64,000 bases of DNA from Zarea fungicola (GCA_900169235.1 FWCC01000068.1:62001-126000); one strand, 5' to 3'; shown: positions 1 through 12,581, numbered from the stretch's first letter. The notes: generated by a model not told the origin, from the letters alone. Numbers and translations are program-made.

Positions 1-692
1 CAGCCCTTAATGCACACGCCGACATCATCATCTCCTGGATAACGTCGCAGTCAATTCAAGTCTACACACCTCTATGCCAAAATGCGCTATAGGGTCCTTT
101 CCGTTCCCCCCGTGATCTTCGGCTTGCCAAACTAGACTTTGTCTGTGCCACCTACCGGGCCGGATAAGCTGCCAGTACCTGATATCATTATTAACCATCA
201 GCAGCATCCCAGTTATCCCATGCATTTCGACCGACACCCAGAACAACACAGCAAGGTTTCTCACCTCCTCTTCCCTCTGAGCATTTGCATGGGTCCCGTC
301 CTGCTAGGAGGAGCATAGACTGGTCCAAGCCCATCTCGGGAGCTCCCCCGGCGCACCCACTTTTGACCCAAGGATATTCGCCACTTTTGTATTTTTTTTG
401 TGGTACATTTTTTGCTGGTGTGTTTTCCTTCCCGCTTTCACACGCGTCGCGCGTCACCTAATACTTGCTTGCGCCACACAGTTTACCGCAGACGCTTGTA
501 GCAAGTACTTTGTAGGTAACCACTTTAAAACGAAATGAGGTGCGCCACACAATGGGTTGAGGTTGACAGCACACTTGTCCAGTACCGCGCCACACTGACT
601 GGGCTACGCCGCGCAAATAGCCTTCACGCGAGCAGAGAGGCTTTGTTCAATATTGAAATCACAATTGGACGGCAAGCATTTACGATAACACC
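1..692. other. Gene-free left edge and Pga1-like promoter
   Basis: No reading frame here has a convincing start, domain or splice structure. The right half is the presumed promoter of the gene starting at 693. The left edge may hold the end of a neighbour lying outside the window, but nothing supports this. Confidence 0.4.
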
Positions 693-1553
693 ATGATGTT
701 ATTTCCAGGCTATGGATCAAGTATACTGGTAGCTCTGGTCGTACTAGTCTCCCATGCTGCCGCCAATGCGGACAAAATCATCTTCACAGGCCCAGAGCCG
801 GTAACCTACCCTTTAGCATCACCATCTCTAGCGGACCTCAATCTCGATGTCCTTGGACTCGAAAATTTATCCATACGTACGAATCTAAGTCGCATATTTC
901 ATAATGCCTCGGATTTGGATGCTAAGGGCAAGCCACCGGGTGTTGCGAGCTGGTTCATGCTTGATGGCCTCACTCCTGGCCAACGATACGAGGTCCGTTT
1001 ATGCTGGGCAGCCATTGTAAGTCACATGCCACCCAAATGTGGAAATATTTCAAAGACTTATAGGAGCTGTTTCACAGTTTATAGTAACCGGTAACATGAC
1101 TAACAGTGGTGAACACAGGAGCCAACAGAATTCACCATGCGTGTGCATGAGTTGGACAGGGTATTTGAAACACCATATCTGTTGCTTTCTCTTCACGACT
1201 ACGCCGGCACTCGCCGAAGAGAAGCCAGCGACGACAAGATGCCGAAAGTACGCAGGCAGGGAATCTCAACAGACGATAAGGAGAGGACGTCATCGCTTCT
1301 TCTCCTCCAGGTCCACGCCGCAGCCGACTATTTCTCTCATGACAAGACCCTTATGACCAACACGCCGCCCCCAGTGCTCGTGGACCTCATTTTGGATCCA
1401 TATCTCTTCAACGCCGTCCCACAGTCTCTGGTACCTACTGCAGGCTACATTTTCATTGTCGCCGTGGTGACGTTTTTTCTCGCCAAATGGATTGCCAGGC
1501 GCATGACAGAGATCGCAGACACAAACGAGTCCGTAACAAAGAAAAGCGAATGA
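693..1553 (+). CDS. Pga1-like ER membrane protein (GPI-mannosyltransferase II cofactor)
   Basis: Two exons, 693..1016 and 1119..1553, give 252 residues. The intron has donor GTAAGT, branch CTAAC near 1100 and acceptor CACAG. The join is phase 0 and turns LCWAAI into EPTEFTMRVHELD, a pattern typical of fungal Pga1 proteins. A hydrophobic signal segment covers about residues 8-24. The motif LTPGQRYEVRLCWAA lies at the end of exon 1, and one membrane segment (TAGYIFIVAVVTFFLAKW) sits near the C-terminus. In yeast, Pga1 supports Gpi18 in adding the second mannose of GPI anchors in the ER. The family call rests on motif recognition. The ATG at 693 is the first methionine before the signal segment. 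Confidence 0.75.
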
Positions 1554-2049
1554 GGAAAACGGAATTTCACATGTAAAACAGATGTATCATAGTATTGCAT
1601 TGTGACATCGTTTTTTGGCTCTCTTGCTCTTTGCTGGAAAGGTCGTTTACTTTGTATGTTGTAAAACTGAATTTCCGGGAACGAGAAAGAGAGCGCTGTA
1701 AGAAGACTGCCACACTCTTCCACCGTGTTTCTGTCGAACCCGCCATTACAAATCGAGGATATTTCCCGATACCCTCAACTGCACGTCATTAATCATTCAC
1801 CACTGGCAACCATGGCCCACTCTTTCCAACTCAATGCGAAAATGGTCTGACATAAAAAGTATAGAGAGACTTGAGAGAGTAAAGGAGAAATTTTATATAT
1901 CCAGACGAAGAAATGTTCAAATTCATTTCATTTGCCACGTTACGCATTACGGAGGTTCCAGGGGTATATTGAGGGATAGTCGTACGGTCGTTTAGGAAGC
2001 AAGGAGGAGGCAGAAGCTCGCCGGGATGCCCCTTAGTTGATTCCGTCTT
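1554..2049. other. Convergent 3' region
   Basis: This interval lies between the 3' ends of the Pga1-like gene (plus) and the WW-domain gene (minus). It is expected to hold both 3' UTRs. I see no reading frame or repeat worth calling. Confidence 0.5.
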
Positions 2050-3560
2050 TTAATAGCGACCACCGCTGCCATAGCCCTGACCCTGGCCTTGGCTCTGGTA
2101 ACCGCTGCCGCCGCTGCCGCCATACTGAGGTTGGCTACCGCCGTACTGGTTGTTAGGGTTGTATCCGTCACCACTGCTGTTGCCGTATTGTTGACCGCCG
2201 TATTGCTGGCCACTGTGTTGCTGGCCACTCTGCGAGCCGCTATAACCATGTCCTTGTCCGCCATGTGAAGACTGATTGTTGTAGTTAGGTTGACCACCGT
2301 AACTGGGTTTATCCCCACCGTAGTTGTGCTGGCTGCCGTACTGCGACTGATTATTGCCATGCTGCTGCGATTGGTTGCCGTGCTGTGACTGGCCGCTATA
2401 ATTGGGTTGGTCGCCACCGTAGCTATGCTGGCTTCCATGCTGCGACTGATTATTGCCATGCTGCTGTGCTTGGTTGCCGTGCTGTGACTGGCCCCCATAG
2501 GCAGGCGTAGGCTGAGAGTAGCTACTGTCGCTATACTGGCTGGATTGGTGCGAAGGCTTCTCGGAGGAAAATGACTGGCTCTGCGAAGCAGTTCCATGTG
2601 TTGTCTGACTGCCGTGGTTGGAGCTTGTGCTGGCAGAGTTGTGATTGGAGCCGCCAGGAGGGTTGTAAGTCGGCGCGGGGCTGTTGGAGGAGTAAGTGCC
2701 GCCGGTGCCAGTGTTGGAGTAACCGTAATTCTGCAAAGCAATACCCGGGTTAGCAACGCCTATTTTGCGCAAAAAAAAAAACCGTCAAAGATTACCTGGG
2801 GGGACTTACATGGCCACCGGCGCCTTGCTGGCCACCAAACATGCTAGCCACACCACCCATGACGGCACCAGCGAGACCGCCTTGGGCTGGCGCGTGTTGG
2901 TTCTGACCACCGTGGTAATTCTGTGGCGCTTCGGGCTTTTGCGAGGGCGAAAATAGGTTCGAGGTGAGTTGGCCGACGAGCTTACCGCCAATGCCGGACG
3001 AGGCCTTGCCACCACCGCTGCTGCCACCACCGAGAAATTGGCTTGCAAGACTGCCAAGCGGGTTGCTACTACCGCCGCCGCCGCCTTGTTTGCCGCCGAG
3101 GAGGGCATTCATTGCCATGGTCTACACGTTTCAAAGGCGATTGCAAGTTAGGACAATGGTTGGATACGAAAGGGGCGATAGCCATTGCAAGAATGAGGGG
3201 AGGAGGGAGGAGTTTGCTTACACCAATGCCACGATCCCCAGAGGGGCCGTCGCCCATGCCTCTACTACCGTCTGCCATGATTGGTTCCAAGCGACCGTCC
3301 GCGTGTTTAACCGTTTGCGAGCCGTCGGGATGGGTAATAATTTCGGGAGGAGGGACACCGTAAGGGTGATCTTCTTGCTGGGCTGGCGTGCTACCTGTCT
3401 TGGCGGCTTCTGTAGGAATATCCCACTGTGAGACTCCGGTCGCGAGCTGGACGTAATAGTACTTCTTGCTTGACGAATCCCACTGGGCGATCCAGCCGGG
3501 AGGTAGTTGAGGAGGCGCAAAGGTTGGGCCCTCTGTACTTGGCGAGGCAGGACCAGTCAT
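2050..3560 (-). CDS. WW-domain protein with prion-like Q/G/S/N/Y-rich tail
   Basis: Three exons, complement(2050..2730, 2810..3121, 3222..3560), give 443 residues. Both introns are phase 0, with GTAAGC and GTAAGT donors; the second has a GCTAAC branch. Residues about 19-49 form one WW domain: LPPGW (Trp23), an aromatic YYY core at 34-36, Trp46 and Pro49. WW domains bind proline-rich peptides. The middle exon is Gly/Ser/Ala-rich. The last 226 residues are Gln, Gly, Ser, Asn and Tyr, with a 33-residue tandem duplication (2293-2490). Such tails often drive condensate formation, which suggests an RNA-linked or scaffold role, but no specific function can be assigned. The start is the first ATG before the WW domain. 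Confidence 0.8.
2293..2490 (-). repeat. 99-bp tandem duplication in coding sequence
   Basis: Two adjacent 99-bp units (2293-2391 and 2392-2490) encode two near-identical 33-residue blocks. Each begins QSQHGNQ and ends in a YGGD-containing segment. They lie inside the last exon of the WW-domain gene and keep its reading frame. Confidence 0.85.
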
Positions 3561-4850
3561 TTGGTGCAGCCAGCAAAGCTCTTATAGAAGGAAGACTTTT
3601 GGTCGGGGGGTGGGCAGAAAAGGGAGGGGACGATTTGCGGCTGGAGGAGAGTTGCTCGCAGCCCGCGATTTGGGGTCCGGTGCTCTGCTTTGGAGGGGAA
3701 GAGGTGGACACTCGTTTTGGTACTAGTTCGCGTGGTGGTGGATGATGGATGTGGTGGCTCGGTAGGTGAGGGGACGGAGAAGAGCGAGAGGGTAGACCGA
3801 AAATAGAGGAGAGGCCGCCAACGTAAAAATGACCTCGCTAGGAGGATATTGATACAATGCGATTGAAGAACATCCCCGTTGCAGAAGTAAAGTGGAAAAA
3901 GGAGGCGAAGTTCATGGAAGAAACGAGGGAAGTGAAAAGATCGGTTGAGAAGGGCAGGCAAAGGATAGTCGAGAATTAATACTTGCAAATGTATTGTACC
4001 TACACAGGTACCAAGGTAAGCTGGCACTTTAGTAAGTGATTAGCAGTACCTACGAGGTATAGTGTACGGTACTTGGGCGGTGGAGGCCTGCGTAGCGGCC
4101 GCCAGTGTCTGTGGCTGGCTCAGTGGTGCAACCTATGTTTTTTTTTTTGAAGAGGTTTCTTGGCTTCTTCACCTTCTCTCAGTCTTGTCGTCTCCACATT
4201 GAGATGAGGTGTATTTGCCGGAAGGTCTATTTCAATTAATTCCAGAAATTTGGGATAAATGGCCCCATCGTGTAACCAGGTTTGCTTTACATGTACTGAG
4301 TAGATCTGCTCATCCCCGCTTGAGCAACCAAATATACCAGTGAACCTATTTGGAATCAATAGCAAAAGAGAGCGGCTTTTTTATTTTTATTTTTTTATAC
4401 TTCTTTTCAAAAATAATAAAATAATAAAGAAAGTAATACAGAAATTACATTGGTCATTAATTTCCAACATCGTCACATTTCAATCACATAAACTTGTGCA
4501 GTTCTACAGTCCCAAAATGTGGATTGGCAACTTGATAAACGCCGATGCAGGTTCATTATGCATGCCTAGGCTGGGGCTTTTGCTTGTCCTGATACTTGGT
4601 TGAACTTTGTATCGGCACCTCTAGAGGTTTCTCCAGGAAACCGACTTTGCTACTCAATATTTATTGCCGATCAGTTTGCAATGTATGCGCACAATGCCAT
4701 TGACGATGGACCTGTACAGTCAAGAAACATGGAACAACGTAGTTGCGCTAAAGTAGATGCGCATATCTATGCAATTTAGCCAATGGCTTAAATTTTATTT
4801 CCTGTAGTATGCTTAAAAAATGCTATTACATATATGATTGCGTTTCCTTG
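3561..4850. other. Promoter side of WW gene, then gene-free sequence
   Basis: Bases 3561-4020 are the presumed promoter of the minus-strand WW gene, with strong purine/pyrimidine strand bias. The 14-mer CAGGTACCAAGGTA at 4005-4018 recurs upstream of the nucleoside transporter. Poly-T and AT-rich tracts occur near 4138 and 4376-4440. No supported gene. Confidence 0.5.
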
Positions 4851-4859
4851 ACACACCAG

Positions 4860-5809
4860 TTCAGAACCGAGACGAGATCGACAATTCTTCGCCCTCCTGT
4901 CTCCCCTGCGCCGTGGTCAAATCCGACCTTATTGTCCCAAGCCCCAAGGAATAATATAGGCGCAGTTATTCTCTTCATTAATGTCTACAGAGCAGGCCGC
5001 ATAGAGTTCTGTGTATACTCCAAAAATTGGGTCGTGGTTGATGACCTTCAAAAAGGCTCTAGCAACACTACCCACATGTCGTTGAATATCAGACCGAAGA
5101 CTTCCTGGATTCCAGGCAACACTGATAATTCCTTCAGATCCATGCCTTCGAGCCATTTAAGTCGCTAGAAACACATTGCCAGCTTTGCTTTGGGCGTAGT
5201 CTTTCTCCGGTGACCCGTGAGTTTTAATAGATTCACCCGTCTGGTTCGAATTGGACACCACTCGGGGGAGAAATTTCAATCGCCGCCGAAGCGTCCCAAG
5301 TAACTCGACTAGCCCCATTTGGAGAGAAAGCTGCAGTCTTTCTCAATATTGGCAACAAAAGCATAGTAAGGAGAAACGGGCCTAAGCAATTTACCCTCAT
5401 TTGAAGCTCGTACCCATGCGCGTCTACTACCAGTTGGTGGCATCATAATACCCGCGTTATTGGTTAATACGTCCAATCGGCATTCCTTGTCAAGAAATTC
5501 GTCTGCTGCTCGTTTTATGGTAGATAAATTTGATAGATCAAGGTAAAGATAGCTCAGGTCGCCCCCAGAGTCAGGAAAGCTCGCTCCTTTGACGGCTTGA
5601 ATGCGCTTCAATGCTTTCTCTTCACTTCTCCCGGCTCTGTATATCGTTGCGTTTTTGGCGTAAAGAATCTTTGCAAGCTCTTGTTCAACACCCGAATAGC
5701 CACCAATAACAAGATGAGCCCTGCCTGTTTGGTCTGGAAGGGTTTGTTCAGTAATTCCTGGCGGGGGTATGAACACTGCTTATTGGAACCTACGGAAAGC
5801 GGATTCCAT
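4860..5809 (-). pseudogene. Decayed short-chain dehydrogenase/reductase
   Basis: Minus-strand remains of an NAD(P)-dependent SDR run over three frames. Frame one starts at the ATG at 5809, meets a TAA at codon 10 (5780-5782), then reads PDQTGRAHLVIGGYSGV, a cofactor-binding region, and NNAGIMMPP. A shift near 5411-5425 moves to GYELQMRVNCLGPFLLT. A second shift near 5240 moves to the frame with the catalytic YxxxK as DYAQSKAGN. A TAA at about 5157-5159 precedes the C-terminal part ISVAWNPGS. Domain order and spacing match intact SDRs, so this was a full gene now broken by at least two frameshifts and two stops. The right and left limits are approximate. Confidence 0.8.
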
Positions 5810-7824
5810 GGCGGATAATAGAAATGAAGTTGGAAATAATTTTAAATATAGACAGTGGTGCCAGGTGTAGCGAAAAGTTGCAGTGGGCTGGTTATATAAC
5901 AAGCGACTTGGGGGCATACTGGCAGGGAGTCCAGGAGAAGTCACGACGGCCGCATTTCCGCATCAAACTCCACAAGGATCACGCCAGACCAAACCGATGC
6001 ACTGGTAATACGCAATGATTTGTTGTGCGTGGACCTACCAAGGACAGAGTTGAGTGTACGTGGGCGGTCATTATAATCCGCAAGGTACGCGGCCACTAAA
6101 TATATTATTCAAAATCATCCTTAATAATTGTCAGCTTTGAGTATTTTTTGTTCAGACCAAATGAACCACATGGCTATATTACATTCTATAAAAACAGTTT
6201 GTTTAACAATTTGCGCCCAAATGGAATGCAAGGTAGGGTCTAAAAACAGCATTCGAAGGGAATGCTCTATTTTCGAAATCATCAAGAAAACCTGTAGCAT
6301 TATACGCGCTGGAATAGTCAAAATCATAATTAATACACACATAAGCCATGAGGCTCCCGGATGACAGAGATTGAGCTCCTTCAGAGCTAGTTCGAAGGTG
6401 ACCCAGTTCCGCCTCGGGATTAGGAAATTTCAGGTCCAGTTCCCTCGTTCGTTTAGTATCTGACTTTTACTAACATTTACCAAAACAGGTGTCTGCTTAG
6501 TGTTTAGCGGAAATAGCTTCCGTGGTTTGGATTTGAAATCACTGTTGCATGTAAGTGACGCAATTATGCTAAAATTTTCGCCGTATAAAGCGGAAACCTG
6601 AATTCTTCCTACAGACTTTGACTAGCACCAATTACCTATTTCGGAAGTCAGTCCATCTCGGCCGACAGTTACTGTACACACTTTCCACGGAGGACCCCGA
6701 GGTACATGCAACATAGTGTCACGCTGAACAGTAGAAAGATATAGAAAGAGTATTAATAACTAGAATAAGAACACTAGATGTGTGTGTCATAACTCTTAGA
6801 GACCTTCCTCTAAGGATATCTTCCCTATTTCGGCGAAAATACGCGCTAAATTAGTATTTTGTTCAGGGAAGCAACCCGCACGAAAAGTAGGTGGCTAGTC
6901 ATCCTGCTTTATAACGAGGAAGTCACTCTTTGCCGCGTAGTAATCTTATAGCTAACTCTCTTGCTTGGCTGCTGTGAGCGAATTGAAATAGTGATGATCC
7001 GGTAGATGAAATGCAGGACCAATATGCCGGTCCGGGGTTGAGGCTGTGACGGTCTATATCCTGGATACAACTGCAGGCTATCTACTCTTTCATGGCTCTT
7101 AGTTTTGAGTCACCTTGGCTCAGTTTCCTTGGTAGGAGCCAGAGCACAGCCTCTTTGAAGCAAGTTGTTAGTGGAGTGGTCCGAGTTGTTGGTTTCACAT
7201 GGTGTCTGCTGCGGCTACCCAAAGACGTAAATAATTAGGAGACTTGTTCTAAGTTACGACTGGTCCTTTTGCTCTCTGTCATATCCTTTGATTTGTGTTG
7301 TGTTTACCCTGAGTTTATTGCAGGCTTGAAGACTTTGGAACATAATGGCTGGGCAAGTTGTTCATTCCACTCAATTTAACAATTGTGCTTGTAAAAGTGG
7401 CTTAATAGCCAGCTAGTCAGACTTGCAGCGCTAATAAAGAGCCTGGCCCACAACATAGGCTAGTTAATGACAATAAATGTCCCAAGTCTTCTACAACAAA
7501 ATGAGATCATGTCTCAATCCTGCCCGGTTTCCAAGTAAATATTGTTACAAGATATTAACAATCAGATAAGATAAGATCAGATCAAATTCAACATCCACAA
7601 ATACCTGTCGGAAATAAAGCAACCAAATTTGATTCTAGTCCTCTTTTCGAAGTAGTATTTCTGAGATAGAACCACAGATCAACCACCAAGTTTCGCTGGT
7701 TGGAAAATAAACGTTCCACGTGACATGGAGCCGTTGCCACAATGCCATTCATGCACAGTATGCTACACCTTTCAGCAGTTTGTTAAGAGCATAGTTTCTT
7801 GACCAAGGGTAATGTAAATCCATC
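5810..7824. other. Gene-free, AT-rich interval
   Basis: No frame shows a domain, a plausible intron set or a good start. Short frames near 6121-6364 occur in AT-rich sequence and look random. I searched by eye for transposase motifs and terminal inverted repeats and found none. The last 100-150 bases are the presumed promoter of the Zn2Cys6 gene at 7825. Confidence 0.4.
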
Positions 7825-10089
7825 ATGCAGTCACAGGATTTGCGTTCGCCAGACTGGCAAAACTTGCTCGGCCTTGGCTCCGGCGCAAATCTATCTCCAA
7901 GAAGCAATCCGTATACCGACAGTTCAGCGCAGCGAGACAGGGTGCATTCAACTGCACCGCAGCGTGTCCGGCCACGCAATCGCAATCCGCGATCATGCGA
8001 CTTTTGCCGCACACGAAAAACTGCCTGCATAATTAAAACTGACCCACCATGTAATGCATGCCGCGAGAGAGATTTAGAATGTACCTTTACTGAAAGACGG
8101 CGCGTTCGAAGGGCAGCCATGCTGGAACCTGGACTTGGAGAGCGACAAGGAACCGCAGGGCAGGATGGTGAGAGCAATGGGATTCTGCAAACCTGTCGCA
8201 CCCAAAGAGCTTCCATGCTAATTTTATCAACATATAGTGAGTCCATTTTCTTATGCTTTTGTGCCAGATGTCTCAATTCCGACAGCCACGGCGCTGAGTC
8301 TGCCCTGGCAGACGGGGACAGGCGCGCTCCCTCAGTCCTTCATGGAAGACCGCTCAATGGAAATTGGCATTGGAGAGCCGGACTTTTTCGAAACTCAGAG
8401 ACTCGAGCCTCATGTCTCTCCAGATCCCGATGTGGAAGCCACTGTCATTGCGCAACCTCTCGATAAGCCATTGGGCACTTTCTGCCTGCTGGGCGAGAGT
8501 GGCGAAGCAGACCCGCACTTGCTCAAGCACTCTTCCAGCTTGTCTCATACCGAAAATTTCGAGTATCGCCGTGTCTACCGAGACCGGAATCTTGCCAACG
8601 GTGCTGATGGTCTTGATTACCAACGCCCACTCATTTTCATGACCAGTTCTAGCATCCTCAATAAGCGTTGCGAGCCCCGCGTCGAGGAAGATGACCTGAG
8701 GAAGATAGGGGTAGAACTCGATCGCATTGACAGTAAAGTCGGAGTTCGTCTCGTCAAGCTCTACTTTAAGTATATCTACCCCTATTTCCCCGTTATCTCC
8801 CGCTCTAGGATGCTCCAGGATTATGGTTTGGCTGAAGACACTGTTTCGGACCTGCCCTTGTCTTTGAAGGCCGCGTTGTATGCATGTGCTTTACCTTTTA
8901 TGGTTTACGACGATGTTTTATCCACCATGCTGAATACAAATCTCCCAAATTCGACGACACTCACCCGCATGTGCTGGATCGCTATAACTCATGAGGTCCA
9001 CTCACCTCGGCTATCAACTATGCAAGCGTGCCTCCTCTTACTGCAGCGAGACAAAGTTGACCGGAACGAGCATGTATCACCATTCCAAAGCAGCCTGATG
9101 GCGTGGACAGTGAGCCTTGCCCAATCTCTTGGCTTCGCTACCGACTGCTCCACCGTACGCGGCATTCCGGCATGGGAGAAGCGTCTGCGTAAACGCACTT
9201 GGTGGGCAACCTATACCCTGGACAAGTGGATGTTTTCTTTGGCTGGTCTTCCCAGCCATATCAGAGTTGATGATTTTGACGTGTTGCCGTTGAAGAGTGA
9301 GGACTTTGAGTCTGATGGCAAGGGCTCTGCTGTCCTATCTCCGGACATGACCACAGAATCAAATCATTTTCAGCTACTTGTGGACGTGACTCTTATTCTT
9401 GCTGATATTATAGACGCGTTCTACACTATTCGTGCCTCCAAGGCAACTGCAGGTGATTTTACCAAAACTCATCGCCTTGCGAACGATTTCGATTCCAGAC
9501 TGGAGGAATGGAAAGTGGTATTTGAGCAATTTACAGATGCTCAGAGGCCTCTGCCGATTCCGAGAAATAGAATGGATGGCGGAGCATCCTTGCACATTGC
9601 ATATTGGGCTGTGCGATTAATGATTTTCCGGGCTTTATTGAGGTCGCTTTCCGCCGCGAGTGGCACCGTTGAAGATAAGGAACTTCGGGAACTCCGTCAT
9701 GACTCAGTTCGTCATGAAGCAGAGTCGTGTTGTGGTGAGGTAGTGGAGTTTGTGGAAAATCTATCACCTGGATCGTGGAATTGCTTTTGGCATAAATGTA
9801 TGATATCTGATGCCAAACGGAAAACCTCATCGGGGAACAATTCACTGACTCGCTGACAGTTTCTCCATCAAATTTTGCACTGGCGTCTTCAGTCATGATG
9901 AGACTGTTGGTCACCTCAACATCTCCCGCTGAAAAAGGCAGACTTCACGAGCTTATTGAGAGATGGCGCTGGGTGTTACGAAGTGGTGGTGGGAATGTTG
10001 GTGGTAACTTGACAAGCTTAGCTCTTCTGCGCCTGGACCGCTCGCTTGTTGACGGCAATCGTGATGCTGACACCTCTACTACGAATTAG
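7825..10089 (+). CDS. Zn2Cys6 transcription factor
   Basis: Three exons, 7825..8167, 8268..9797 and 9860..10089, give 700 residues. Intron 1 (GTGAGA...GCCAG) joins GQ to DVSIPTA in phase 1. Intron 2 (GTATGA...GACAG) joins FWHK to FSPSNFALASS and restores the usual family C-terminus. The binuclear cluster begins CDFCRTRKTAC and has spacing CX2CX6CX7CX2CX6C. A fungal-specific regulator domain starts near residue 276 (LVKLYFKYIYPYFPVISRS) and includes RTWWATYTLDKW near 420. It lies next to a nucleoside hydrolase and a nucleoside transporter and is the natural candidate for their regulator; that link is inference. It has no close specific name that I can recognise. Confidence 0.85.
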
Positions 10090-11121
10090 TGAAATAATCA
10101 ATTTCTATGCACTAGTCATAGAATATTGTTGAATTCTGGTCAGAGCCCTAAATGATACAGACAATGGACCCAAAAGTTAATACTATCTAGTCACAAGAAA
10201 TACAACGGCTCCTTTCCCGCCAGCCGTGTTCAAGCCTTCAAGGAACCAAGTATGGGAGCGCTTTTAAACACCCAAAGTACACTTCTGGACCATTGCTTCT
10301 GAAGCACAAGGCTTTAATCGTTGCGAAAGAATCCTGGGGCAAATAAGATGTTGCTAGCTAATCCTAAGCGGCTCAAGACGCACATAGGGTGGCCATGCCA
10401 CGCCAAGGTGTACATTCATATGCCAGCTGATCGGAGATCGGCAATAGTCGCGGGTCTCTCTCCGATATCTTGTCTACTTTTGGCAAATACGACCCACTAT
10501 TTCGGAATTGGTGTGGGTACCTCGGAGGCAAAGGCGGATCGGAACCGGCAGGTTGAAACGCAGTCTCGGAGTCAACTTTCAGAAGTATCTACCTTCATCT
10601 CAGTCTTGGATGCGTTGCGGAAGTTGTGTTTCCACCTTTCGCCGAATTATTTGGAACCGAGACCAGTAGCAACATGTGTTGGGTGTAGCAGCAGTAAGAA
10701 CTACCTACATCGTAAACTGGGCAGGCGAGATACCGTGGAGGCTAGCTTTTCAGGAAGGATGGCGCTACGTATCACAACAATACCCCTGTTCAACTTAATC
10801 AGTGGATCCTCTTAGCTGTCTTCTCCAAAGACCTTGATATCCAATATTACGGTCGAGACTTTTGCGGTGACCACGTTGGGCAGGCAGTGGATAACGATCT
10901 TTCAACACCTGTAAACGGTAGCATTAAATATCCATTAGAATTAAAAGTCAAAAAGAAAAAAGAAATCTAGAGTAGTCTGATAGTCAAGTTCTTATATCAG
11001 TGTATATGATTGCATAACTTGGTCATTTTATGATAGATAAAACACATGCCCTGAAGCATTTCTATCTCGAACACGTTGTAAAAAATTGTCAAACACTCTT
11101 TCGCATTTGGTAGGCCCCAAG
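10090..11121. other. Convergent interval without supported gene
   Basis: This lies between the 3' ends of the Zn2Cys6 gene and the nucleoside hydrolase gene. An open frame at 10321-10815 (plus) has no ATG at its first codon, no recognisable domain and no splice context, so it is not called. AT-rich sequence near 10930-11090 fits the hydrolase 3' UTR. Confidence 0.45.
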
Positions 11122-12581
11122 CTATTGAGTCAACTCTTCAGGTTTGTACTCCTGCCAGAATAATCTTCCATCCTTCGCGTTCGCTTCGTCAGCGCTCAAG
11201 ATGCAAGTCTCAATTGCTTGCCAGAATCGCGCAACATCTATGCCGCGCGGGATTCGGACACCCCCTTCTCCGATTGGGACTGCTTCGGCAATAGTCCGTC
11301 CTGTCTGAGAAATTCCAGCCTTGGCCTCTTCAAAAGTTCCTTCAGTTATAATCTTGACTTTGAATCGTTCATCGTGTTTAGGATACTTGCTCTTTTCCTC
11401 ACTCCATTCTAGAAATGGGATTTCGTCCGGTGTACCTATTAGGACTGCTGCTACAGCAATTGGGTCGTGAAGAGGAGAACCTTCTTGAATGCCGAACACG
11501 TGTCTGGGAAGTATTAGAAGCGGTATATACAAAGAAAACCTAAATGACATACGCGTATGTCCCTGCCACAAATGAAAGCAGCTCAACAAGCATTGTTCGC
11601 AAAGTTGTTTTGCCTTTTCCTCCATGCTTCTCTAAGCCATAGAGAAATCGGTTCCGGATCTCCTTTGTATTCAACACCTGGTGACTAAGATCCAGAGGAA
11701 TTAGTGTTGTCTTGCTGGCTACCTCGTCATTATGAAAGACTTCAGCCGCTGCCTCAGGGTCAATCAAGATATTGAATTCAGCCCAGAGTCCAATATTGCC
11801 AATGCGCTCTTTGCCATCGACACAACTCAGAGGCGCATCTGAAAAACCATCGCCAATTGACCCTCCCATAATGCTAATTCCTTTGATATGGGTTATAATA
11901 TCAGGATGTTTACGCAGGAGAGCTCCAAGGTTGGTGAGCGAGCCTACCGCCACTACCCAGGCAGTTTCCTTTGCTTGAGCCATTAGAGCCTCATACATGG
12001 CCTCCACCGCATCCTTATCGAGGGGTTGACAATCTGGCTTAGGAAGGAGAAATGTACCGTCAAGCCCCGACTCACCGTGGACTTCGTGGGCATGAGCGGC
12101 AGGACGCTCTAAGGCTTGGGAAGCTCCACGGTAAAGAGGAATCTCCTTGTGTTTGCCAATGGCTGTCAGCATAGATGCAGCATTATACGTCGTATGGCTA
12201 TTGTACATGCCCTGTTAGTCAGGCTCAAGTTAGTGAAGTGGTAACTCACCTAAGCGAAGCATTTCCAAACACAGAAGAAACACCAAGTAGGTTAATGCGA
12301 GGGTGGTACGCTGCTAGAAGAATAGCGAAGGCATCCTGGCGAATCATTAGTACTGGAATGAACTGGAATGTGCCGGATTTGGACAGCCTAGACATCCTAG
12401 GCATGACAGTTCAGTTGCCTTAATAATTTGATATGAACTTTCACAATGAAGATATCCTCATCCAGAATAGAGCCAAAACTCAATCGGGGTCGGACGTTGC
12501 AAGGAAACCTACATCATGGCCAGGGTCACAGTCGAGCCAGACAGGTACCTGGCTTGTTGTTGCGTTGGTTTTGGTATGCAT
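11122..12581 (-). CDS. Inosine-uridine-preferring nucleoside hydrolase
   Basis: Four exons, complement(11122..11503, 11553..12197, 12250..12335, 12513..12581), give 393 residues. The N-terminal calcium-binding signature WLDCDPGHDDAFAILLA (Asp17, Asp19, Asp23, Asp24) is split by intron 1 exactly between HD and DA. Intron 2 must use the acceptor at CAATAG to give FGNASLSHTTYNAAS; an upstream CAG would break the frame. Intron 3 joins GTYA to HVFGIQEGSPLHDP, whose His279 matches the active-site histidine of the family. The enzyme cleaves the N-glycosidic bond of ribonucleosides, releasing base and ribose. It is transcribed away from a nucleoside transporter, which fits uptake followed by cleavage. 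The substrate range cannot be read from the sequence. Confidence 0.92.

Noticed and set aside
6249..6267. 7-bp hairpin AGCATTC/GAATGCT
   Set aside because: Short hairpins like this are expected by chance in AT-rich DNA; no other signal nearby.
10321..10815. Open frame of 164 codons on plus
   Set aside because: Its first codon is TTG, it has no domain and it lies between two 3' ends.
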